Origin: Balaenoptera acutorostrata
Taxonomy: Eukaryota > Chordata > Mammalia > Artiodactyla > Balaenopteridae
DNA: 64,000 bases
Direction of reading: 5' to 3'
NCBI RefSeq assembly: GCF_949987535.1
Contig: NC_080078.1
Coordinates: 29,222,942-29,286,941, forward strand
The translations under genes and the position numbers were made by a program. Below the pieces are notes generated by a model that saw nothing but the letters and a program-made list of their open reading frames with translations, did no database searches and was not told where the DNA came from. Positions 55,256-64,000 of this stretch are shown piece after piece. Every line of letters begins with the position of its first letter. Position 1 is the first letter of the stretch.

Positions 55256-57500
55256 AATCAGAAACTCAACCAGCAGGAAACTCATCAGAGCTATCTAAAG
55301 AGCTTGTAAAAAATACCTGGGTCCTGACCCCTGTTGCAACCGCTGAGTGAGGCCTAGACTTAAATAGTTTTTAAAACCTCCACAAGTAATTCTGATACAT
55401 GTTCATGGGTGTAAGAACCAGTAGTTTGAAGTAAATCCATTCATTTCATTGCTCTTCTTTGTATTTGCTAATGCAGTAGAGGGAAAATACAGTGCTTCTC
55501 TGTGGTTGTGTTTTTTATTATTAAAGTTAACATTTGTTTCTCAGTATAAAATTGGCATCCCATGTCTTGTTGGTTTTACTTGAATGCCTATGATGTGACC
55601 CTTTTCCTCATCTGCTTTAAGCCATTTGTTCACATGACAGCTCCATCACAGTAATCTGTGCAAACACATCCAAAGCTTGTTTGCAGGCCACTGATGGGCT
55701 CACTGCATGCAAGTCAGCCGTGGCCCTCATGCTGAGATGGGTCTTAGAAAAGGCCTTGGAATCAAAATTAAAATAATCGATTCCAGGACCCAGATGGTGG
55801 TCAGCCAAGGTTGCAGATCACTGAGTTAGCATACATTTGTTGGGGGAAATTAACATGGAGTCATTCACAGAGGCACTGGATCGAATCCTGAACGCTGGAG
55901 GCAAGAAAATATTTGTCTTGCATAAGCCTTTCCATCTTCCTCCAGATTCCTCCTCACCCTAAACAGACTTACTTTTATGTGACAGCTCTAGGGTAGGAAG
56001 CTTGGGAGAGTAGACTCTTAAACTTTGGGTCATTGTCAAATATCCTGAGGCAGTAAGTGACTTTTCAGGTACTTGGCCTTTCGCTGCATTTGAATTGGGG
56101 TACACATCTCTAATAGTAAGTGACATAGTCACTGTAGTATAGGAAAGGCCAAAGTGAGGCATGCTTTCAAAGGTAATTACCATTCATGAACATAACGACT
56201 AAAGGAATCAAAGCTTCAGATGGTTCTCCAGCAAGTCAAGGAGTCGAGACAGCTTTTTAAATCATGAAAGCCTCTGAAATACAAAATAATTTGTTTTTCA
56301 TTCCACTGCCCTTTTAGGCTTGTAAAACTGAGTATACTACATTTAATGTAGGGGTTTAGTGTAATTGATTTGTTTACCATAGAAACTATTCACTTATTCA
56401 AAGATGAAGATTTAAGTCTACTGCTTTGCTGAGGGCAAACTTACCTACCTAATCATATAGTCTGTGCTCTCCATGACAGTTTTCTGGGGTTAGCTGTATG
56501 GTTTTTTAATCCCATCCTCTAGCCAGCTAAAGATTCTGCAACACCCAGTGGTTCTTTGGCCTGTAGCTTAGTTCCTGTTGAATACGATGCAGATGTTTAC
56601 CTTCCTGTTCCACTGTGCGTCTAGTTTCCTTCTATAGAAATTCTCATAGTTCTCTATGTTGAAAAGAGCAGATTTATTTAAGTTTCTTGAGCAGGATGAT
56701 AGTTTTTTGACAATTGAAGGCCACAGTTGAGTTAGAGATAATTCTGAATTGTAATGAAAATGTTCAAATCATGGTGCTAGATTTCCAAGGCTTAAGAAGT
56801 TTGGGGGGCACCTTACCTCATGGCTGCGAGGGCTGGGAGCCAATAATGGCCTATCCAGGGGCCAAGAGGAGTACTGGAAATCTGTGCAGTAAATTACATT
56901 GTTTTGTGGGATAAGAGGTTGAGTATGTGGTGTTTCAGTGGAAGTCAACACTGGGTTTTCTGGATTCATCCTTCATGCTATAGAAATTTAATAGACAAAA
57001 CCAGATCTGGTGGAAGAAATTTGCCACGTTTTTGTTCTGAAGAAATACTGAATCTTAGTTAATTTGTTTTTTTTAGGAACTGTAATAAGCATGGAAAATT
57101 TAATATTTTAAATGCCTTGAATGTATTTAAGACTGTCCAAGTGTTTAATAAATGTTACATTTTATTTCATAGTCTTGAGAAATATTTGAATGCAAGTACA
57201 AAGAAATTGCGAAGTCATATTGTCTTGTCACCAGACCAGAAACACTTTATGTACTTCAGTTAATGGGTGTTTAGGGTTTAATTAGCAAAGAAGTCTTTTG
57301 CCATTTAATTAAATATTTGAAGGTTCTGCACTACCTACGTTTTTATCTCTTAAGTTTGCTATGTTTTCCTTGCCTGCAATTAGTGTGTTAGTAGTCACAG
57401 CACCAAGATTCCCAATTAGGACTTTACGAACTGCGAGAAGCCCTCATCGGTCCTTGGATCTTAAAGGAATGAATGCATGTGATAAAAGACCACAAATAAA
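55256..57500 (+). other. RSL1D1: RSL1D1 3'UTR and 3' flank
   Basis: No repeat recognised. Poly(A) candidates are ATTAAA at 55520-55525, AATAAA at 57147-57152 and AATAAA at 57495-57500. The absence of SINEs up to about 57500 is compatible with a longer 3'UTR, but the true end cannot be read. Confidence 0.45.
55520..55525 (+). promoter_or_regulatory. RSL1D1: RSL1D1 poly(A) signal candidate ATTAAA
   Basis: Second most common hexamer, 265 nt after the stop, followed by a TG/T-rich stretch (catttgtttctcag, then cttgttggttttact). Confidence 0.5.
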
Positions 57501-58129
57501 ATTTTGGTTATAGTGATTTCTGTATAATGGTCCTGGAGAGAGAAAATGGCAAATTATTTAGGTGGATATATTTAATCCCAGATTCTACATCTTAGTTAAC
57601 ACTATCTTAAAAGGATTAATACCTTGTTTGTATAACTCGAGGCATTTTCTATACTTGAAGCTACAGGAAATAGGGCATATGTATGATTTTGACTCACCTA
57701 AAAAGATGTCTCTTAGCTATCTAAAAGATGTTAGCTTATGTGAATCAAACAATCAACTTTTCATTACAGATTTCCCTCAAAAGCTATTCCTCCAGTGTAC
57801 TCAACCTTACAATGACACAGTCTCAAAAAGTGTTGAACTCAGCTGTTGAGCTACCAAGTTTTTATTTCATTCACTCAGCCATCCACTTACCCACATACCC
57901 TTTAACCATTAAGTTCCTACAAACTGCCAAGGTACTAGATTTGAAAAACTAATACACAAAACACAGCTTTGCCCTTCAAGAGATGCCCTAGTCTAGTTAG
58001 TGGCATCCTCAGAATTTTGATACAGGGGCACAGTTTGGCTGCAAGGAGGTGGGCCCAGGGGTTAGAGAACTTCTCTTGATGTCTGTCAAGTGTTTTAAAT
58101 TTAGAATATGCTTTTAGAAGGAAGTGCTA
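57501..58129. other. Intergenic unique sequence
   Basis: AT-rich, no gene features. The 95-codon ORF at 57562-57849 has no recognisable domain. Confidence 0.4.
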
Positions 58130-59792
58130 GTGGAGATCGTAGGAAGGGACTAGAAAAAGAAGAACCAGACATATAGACCAATGGAATGGAATAGAGAATC
58201 CAGAAATAATCCCTTACATTTATGCTCAGCTGATTTTTGACAAGGGTGCCAAGACAATTCAGTGGGAAAAGACAGTCTTCCAACTAATGGAAAATAAAAT
58301 GGGATCCTACACCTAAATGTAAACGCTTAAAAGAAAACACAGGAGTAAATCCTCATGACCTTAGGTAAGGCAGTAGTTTCTTAGCTATGCTACCGAAGAC
58401 ACAAGTGCTAAAAGAAAAATTGAAAAATTGGACTTCATCCAAATTTAAAATTTCTGTGCCTTAAAAAACACCATCAAAAAAGTGAAAAGGTGGGGCTTCC
58501 CTGGTGGCACAGTGGTTGAGAATCCGCCTGCCAGTGCAGGGGACATGGGTTCGATCCCTGGTCTGGGAGGATCCCACATGCCACGGAGCAGCTAGGCCCG
58601 TGTGCCACAACTGCTGAGCCTGTGCTCTAGAGCCCGTGAACCACAACTACTGAGCCCACATGCCACAACTACTGAAGCCCGCGTGCCTAGAGCCCGTGCT
58701 CCACAATAGGAAGCCACCACGATGAGAGGCCCGCGCACGGCAACGAAGAGTGGCCCCTGCTCGCCACAACTAGAGAACACCCACACGCAGCGGCGAAGAC
58801 CCAACACAGCCAAAAATAAATAACTAAAATAAATAAAAATTTTTAAAAAAAAGTGAAAAGGGAACCTACAGAATGAAAGGAAATATGTACTTGAGAAGAG
58901 ATGTGTATTTAGAATATATAGACTTATAATTCAATAATAAAAAGACAATCCAATTTTTAAAATGAGGAAAGGATCAGAATGGACATTTGACCAAAGAAGG
59001 TATACAAATGGCCAACAAGCACGGAAAAGATGATCATCATTAGTGATCAGGAAAATACTAATCAAAACCACAATGAGATACCACTTCACACCACTAGGAT
59101 GGCTGTAATCCAAAAGACAATAACAAGATAGATGTGGAGAAATTGCAACCCTTATTGCATTGTAAGTGGGAATATGAAATGGTGTGGCTGCTTTGGAAAA
59201 CAGTCTGTCATTTCCTGAAAGGGTTTAATACATAGAGTTACCGTATCCATTCCTTTGCATACACACAAGAGCATTAAGAACATAGGTCCACAAAAAGACT
59301 TGCACCTGAATGTTTATAGCTGCACTATTCTTAATAGACAGGAAGTGAAAACAACCCAATGCCCACCAGCTGATGAATGGATAAAGAAAATGTAACATAT
59401 CCATTCAATGGAATATTATTCAGTCACAAAAAGGAATGACTTACTGATACATGCTGCAACATGGATGGACCTTGAAAACACTATGGTAAGTAAAAGAAAC
59501 CAGACACAAAAACCATATATTGTAAGATTTCATTTATATAAAATGTCCAGTATAGGCAAAGCCATAGAGACAGCAAGTAGATTATTGGTTGCCAAGGTCA
59601 GGGGTGGGGAGGGGATGGTAAGTGACCACTAATGGATTACAGGGTTTCTCTCTGGGGTGATGAAAATGTCCTGGAATTAGAGGTGATGGTTGTAGAGTTC
59701 TGTGAAAATACTAAAAACCACTGAATTGTACACTTGCAAAGGGTAAATTTTATGTTACATGAATTATATCTCAATATAGCTTTGATAAGAAA
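58130..59792 (+). mobile_element. Old L1 ORF2 3' part and 3'UTR, sense, split by a SINE
   Basis: Landmarks in order: gaccaatggaatggaataga, ctgatttttgacaagggtgc, [SINE], gagataccacttcacaccac, catggatggaccttgaaaac and ccactgaattgtacacttgc, ending gaattatatctcaatatagc. Many stops; decayed. Confidence 0.85.
58493..58850 (+). mobile_element. CHR-2-like long SINE, sense, nested in L1
   Basis: Head ggggcttccctggtggcaca, B box GGTTCGATCCC, repeated ccacaactactgagccc units, (AAAT)n tail. Target duplication aaaaaagtgaaaagg on both sides. Confidence 0.94.
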
Positions 59793-60084
59793 AATTTATG
59801 TTCACAGAAGCAAGTTCAAACTTTTCATTTACAAATAGAAAAACATATTTGGGGGTTTTATTCAATATTTAATATCACCTAATGGGGTATATTTTATTTT
59901 AATATAATTCTAGAATATAAAGAATATTTTGCATTTTCCCCACAAATCTCATATGGATGCCTCTAAATCCCTTCCAGTTTCTCTCTGTGTACCACACAGA
60001 TATTGACATGTTCTAAGTATGCCCTAACGTGAGCAAACTATGTATCTACTGGGTTAGCAGAAAGGGAATAATTCTAGAGCCAGA

Positions 60085-60237
60085 TGGAGTTGAGTCTCAA
60101 TCCTAATTCTGTTGTTTCTGTACCACCACTCAACCTTAACCTCTCTGAGCCTCAGATTTCTAATTTATAAAATGGGAATTAATATACTTACTGTAGAGGT
60201 TACTCACAAGATTTAGAGTTATAAAAGTGGCATGTAG
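60085..60237 (+). repeat. MIR SINE, sense, cut by an L1
   Basis: Reads gagttgagtctcaatcctaa, then ctctgagcctcagatttcta, aaaatgggaatt and aggttactcacaagattt. The following L1 begins at its 3' part. Confidence 0.65.
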
Positions 60238-61196
60238 AGGGGAGGAGTCAAGATGGCGGTGTGGGAAGACGCGGAGTTAGCGTCTCCCCACAACTAGGGC
60301 ACCTGCCAGCTGCTGCTGGGGGACTCTGACCCCCAAGGAGACGGAAGGAACCCCAGAGTGAACCGGTAGGATGTAGGGGGACCGAGCGGAGAGGAGAAGT
60401 GGAGGCCAGACAAGATCGGCACCCCTGAGGCTGGGGAGATCAAGAGAGGCAGGTGGGAGGGGCCCTCTGGGAGGAAAGGGAGAGGAACGGAGGGTGATCG
60501 ACCAGCCCACTCGAGCCCAGGAAGCCTGCTGGGCTCCCAGGTGAGGTCCCCCGCCCTCTGAGACCAGGGGTGGGGGGCTCGCCTGGGCCCCTTCTGTTCC
60601 TGGAGCCTAAGCCCCACCCCCCACACCCCCAGGGCCTTTTCCAGCCCTGTGGGTCCTGAGCATAAGCCCCGCCCACCACCCAAACCTCACCTTTGCTTAG
60701 GCCCTGCCCCCCACAGCCAAGGCCTTTTCCCCATTTTTTTTGTTTGTTTGTTTTGTTTTCTCTTTTCCCTCCTCTTTTTTTACTATTGTGGAACTGATGT
60801 ACCTTCTGGTTGTTGATTTATCTATATTTTATTTTTACATTCTTTCTAACATATCTGTTAGTTTCCTAGTCTAATTTTATTTTTTACTTTGTTATTGTTC
60901 TCTTTTTTTTTTTTTTTGGCCACCCCATGCAGATTGGGGGAATCTTGATTCACGAGCCCGGGGTCAGGCGGAGGCTCCTGCGGTGGGAGCTCTGAACCAT
61001 TGGACTAATAGACAAGCTTAGACTCCAGGGAATATTCACTGGAGTGAGGTCTCACAGAGTTCCTCATCTCAGCACTAAGACCCAGCTCCACCCAATAGCC
61101 TACAAACTCCAGTGTTAGAAGCCTCAGGTCAAACAACCAGTAAAACAGGAACACAATCCCACTCATTAAAAAAAAAAAAAGAGAGACAGCAAAAAT

Positions 61197-61874
61197 ATGT
61201 CACAGATGAAGGAGCAAGGTAAAAACCTACAAGACCAAATAAAGGAAGGGGAAATAGGAAATCCACCTGAAAAAGAATTCAGAGTGATGATAGTAAAGAT
61301 GATCCAGAATCTCGGAAATAGAATGGAAGCATGGATTGAGAAAATACAAGAAATGTTTAACAAAGATCTAGAAGAACTAAAGAACAAACAAACAGAGGTG
61401 AACAACACAACAACTGAAATGAAAAATATGCTGGAAGGAATCAATAACAGAATAACGGAAACAGAAGAATGAATGAGTGAGGTGGAAGACAAAATGGTGG
61501 AAATAACTACCAAGGAGCAGAATAAAGAAAAAAGAATGAAAAGAATTGAAGACAATCTCAGAGACCTCTGGGACAACACTAAACTTACCAACACTCAAAT
61601 TATAGGGGTCCCAGAAGAAGAAGAGAAAAAGAAATGGTCTGAGAAAATATCTGAAGAGATTATAGTCGAAAACTTCCCTAACATGGGAAAGGAAGTAGTC
61701 ACCCAAGTCCAAGAAGCACAGAGACTCCCATACAGGATAAACTCTAGGAAAAACACACCAAGACACATATTAATCAAACTAACAAAAGTTAAATTCAAAG
61801 AAAAAATATTAAAAGCAGCAAGGGAAAAACAAAAAAAAAACATACAAAGGAATCCCCATAAGGTTATCAGTTGA
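61197..61874 (+). pseudogene. L1 ORF1, broken by a stop and a frameshift
   Basis: The reading frame 61197-61874 encodes an L1 ORF1p: a coiled-coil-like N-terminus (MIVKMIQNLGNRMEAWIEKI, then KNMLEGINNRITETEE), then after the TGA the RRM part ([20 protein letters not shown]) and [17 protein letters not shown] with [10 protein letters not shown]. The frame ends early at 61872 because of a small indel; the homologous C-terminal coding continues in another frame to about 62085. A remnant of a transposon gene, not a host gene. Confidence 0.88.
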
Positions 61875-62143
61875 TTTTTCAGTGGAAACGCTGCAGACCA
61901 GAAGGGAGTGGCAGGATATACTTAAAGTGATGAAAGAGAAAAACCTACAACCAAGATTACTCTACCCATCAAGGATCTCATTCAGATTTGATGGAGAACT
62001 TAAAAGCTTTTCAGACAAGCAAGAGCTAAGAGAATTCACACCAACAAACTAGCTTTACAACAAATGCTAAAGAAACTTCTCTAAGCAGGAAACACAAGAG
62101 AAGAAAAAGACCCACAAAAACAAACCCAAAACAATTAAGAAAA

Positions 62144-63999
62144 TGGTAATAGGAACATACATATCAATAATAACCTTGAATGTAAATGGGTTAAATGCCC
62201 CAACCAAAGATACAGACTGGCTCAGTGGATACAAAAACAAGACCCATATATATACTGTCTACAAGAGACCCACTTCTGACCTAGGGACACATACAGACTG
62301 AAGGTGAAGGGAAGGAAAAAGATATTCCATACACCAACAATGAAAAATCAGAAAGAGAAATTAAGGAAACACTCCCATTTACCATTGCAACAAAAAATAA
62401 AAAATAAAATACCTAGGAATAAACCTGCCTAAGGATGTGAAAGACTTGTACTCAGAAAACTATAAAACACTGATGAAAGAAATCAAAGATGACATAAATG
62501 GAGAAATATACCATGTTCTTGGATTGGAAGAATCAATATTGTGAAAATGACTATACTACCCAAAGCAATCTACAGAATAAGTGCAATCCCTATCAGACTA
62601 CCAATGGCATTCTTCACAGAATTAGAACAAAAAATCTTACAATTCGTATGGAAAAACAAAAGACCCTGAATAGCCAAAGCAATCTTGAGAAAGAAAAACA
62701 GAGTTGGATGAATCAGGCTCCCTGACTTCAAACTATACCACAAAGCTACAGTAATCAAGACAGTATGGTACTGGCACAAAAACAGAAATATAGATCAATG
62801 GTTCAGGATAGAATGCCCAGAGATAAACCCACGCACATATGGACACCTAATTTATGACAAAGGAGACAAAAACGTACAATGGAGAAAAGACAGCCTCTTC
62901 AATAAGTGGTGCTGGGAAAACTGGATAGCTACATGTAAAAGAATGAAATTAGAACAATCTCTAACACCATCCACAAAAATAAATTCAAAATGGATTAAAG
63001 ACTTAAATGTAAGACCAGACACTATAAAACTTTTAGAGGAAAACATAGGAAAAACACTCTTTGACATAAACCACAGCAAAATCTTCTTTGACCCACCTCC
63101 TAGAGTAACAGAAATAAAAATAAACAAATGGGACTTAATTAAACTTAAAAGCTTTTGCACAACAAAGGAAACCACAAACAAGACAAAAAGACAGGGGCTT
63201 CCCTGGTGGCACAGTGGTTAGGAATCCGCCTGCCAATGCAGGGGACACAGGTTCGAGTCCTGGTCTAGGAAGATCCTACATGCTGCAGAGCAGCTAAGTC
63301 CGTGCACCACAACTACCGAGCCTGTGCTCTAGAGCCCATGAGCCACAACTACTGAGCCTGTGTGCCACAACTACTGAAGCCCATGCGCCTAGAGCCCATG
63401 CTTGGCAAAAAGAGAAAGCCACTGCAATGAGAAGCCTGTGCACCACAACGAAGAGTAGCCCCTGCTCGCCATAACTAAAGAAAAGCCTGTGTGCAACAAC
63501 CAGGACCCAACGTGGCAAAAAAAAAAAAAAGACAAAAAGACAACCCTCAGAATGGGAGAAAACATTTGCAAATGAAACAACAAAGGATTAATCTCCAAAA
63601 TATGGAAAAAGCTCATGGAGCTCAATATCAAAAAAACGAACAATACAGTTAAAAAATGGGCGGAAGACCTAAATAGACATTTCACCAAGGAAGACATACA
63701 GATGGCCAAGAGGCACATGAAAAGATGCTCAACATCACTAATTATTAGAGAAATGCAAAATCACCTCCCACCGGTTGGAATGGCCATTATCAAAAAAGCT
63801 AGAAACAATAAATACTGGAAAGGGTGTGGTGAAAAGGGAACCCTCCTACACTGTTGGTGGGAATGTAAATTGATACAACTACTATGGAAAACAGTATGGA
63901 GGTTCCTTAAAAAACTAAAATTAGAACTACCATATGACCAAGCAATCCCACTGCTGGGCATATACCCTGAGAAAACCATAATTCAAAAAGAGACATGCA
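62144..63999 (+). pseudogene. L1 ORF2, internally deleted and interrupted
   Basis: The ATG at 62144 opens the endonuclease N-terminus, which shifts frame after about 25 codons. From about 62330 the sequence corresponds to the late part of ORF2, with [35 protein letters not shown] and [14 protein letters not shown] segments in several frames. The SINE at 63194 splits it. It continues past the window end. Confidence 0.85.
63194..63525 (+). mobile_element. CHR-2-like long SINE, sense, nested in L1 ORF2
   Basis: Head ggggcttccctggtggcaca, B box GGTTCGAGTCC, body ending aacccaggacccaacg-like, A-run tail. Target duplication agacaaaaagaca on both sides (about 63181 and 63530). Confidence 0.94.
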
Positions 64000-64000
64000 C

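Larger units (their letters stand above)
60238..64000 (+). mobile_element. 5'-intact but defective LINE-1, sense, running off the window
   Basis: The element opens with ggggaggagtcaagatggcg, the canonical L1 5' end with its YY1 site, so it is not 5'-truncated. A GC-rich 5'UTR of about 960 bp precedes ORF1 (61197 to about 62085). ORF1 has one in-frame TGA at 61470-61472 and a later frameshift before the FRFDGELKSFSDKQ-like C-terminus. ORF2 starts at 62144 (VIGTYISIITLNVNGLNAP, the endonuclease start). Within about 180 bp the sequence jumps to the late ORF2 part (ccatttaccattgcaac onward), so most of the endonuclease and reverse transcriptase are missing. A SINE interrupts the 3' part. Not competent by itself. 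Confidence 0.9.

Noticed and set aside
54888..55298. 136-codon ORF over RSL1D1 exon 9
   Set aside because: Wrong frame; the spliced frame gives the conserved RSL1D1 tail ending at 55255.
60277..60683. Pro/Gly-rich minus-strand ORFs at 60277-60683
   Set aside because: Antisense of the GC-rich L1 5'UTR.
61166..61843. Hydrophobic minus-strand ORFs (up to 142 codons) opposite L1 ORF1
   Set aside because: They are the antisense of the A-rich L1 coding strand, which always reads as Phe/Ser/Leu-rich runs.
1..64000. A previously undescribed multi-gene system
   Set aside because: Coding content is fully accounted for by two conserved housekeeping genes and transposon remnants; no cluster, array or unknown conserved gene stands out.

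Overview
The window is nuclear DNA of a mammal, almost certainly a cetacean. It carries 21 copies of CHR-type, tRNA(Glu)-derived SINEs: 10 of the long CHR-2-like form and 11 of the short CHR-1-like form, many with visible target-site duplications. It also has cetartiodactyl-type LINE-1 3' ends and the usual old mammalian repeats (MIR, L2, MER5A, Tigger, MLT1). I saw no BovB or Bov-tA repeats, which argues against a ruminant. The species cannot be read from the window.

Two protein-coding genes lie on the + strand, in the same orientation, and both can be followed exon by exon. GSPT1 (eRF3a, the GTPase partner of eRF1 in translation termination) has 15 coding exons from 1225 to 30397. The splice-consistent CDS is 1920 nt, encoding 639 residues. 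RSL1D1 (nucleolar ribosomal-L1-domain protein) has 9 coding exons from 44552 to 55255, with a 1449 nt CDS encoding 482 residues. The two genes are also neighbours on human 16p13.13, so synteny supports both calls. Each starts in a CpG island (about 600-2060 and 43850-44830).

Layout: 1-600 upstream flank; 600-1224 GSPT1 promoter and 5'UTR; 1225-30397 GSPT1 coding exons and introns, with a 12.4 kb first intron; 30398 to about 35020 a repeat-free stretch best read as a long GSPT1 3'UTR; 35020-43850 gene-free spacer with SINEs, an old L1, an L2 copy, a MIR and an MLT1 LTR; 43850-44551 RSL1D1 promoter; 44552-55255 RSL1D1; 55256 to about 57500 its 3' flank/UTR; 57500-64000 intergenic, mostly LINE-1, including a 5'-intact but mutated L1 (60238 to the window end) carrying a nested SINE.

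Both proteins act in the translation machinery: one in termination, the other in ribosome biogenesis. I found no CRISPR array, prokaryotic gene, rRNA gene, genuine tRNA gene or novel multi-gene system. The most interesting local points are a SINE inserted within 30 bp of the GSPT1 exon 8 splice acceptor, a long imperfect hairpin inside an L2 repeat, a coding-like block in the GSPT1 3'UTR, and a CHR-SINE-like segment inside an L1 5'UTR.
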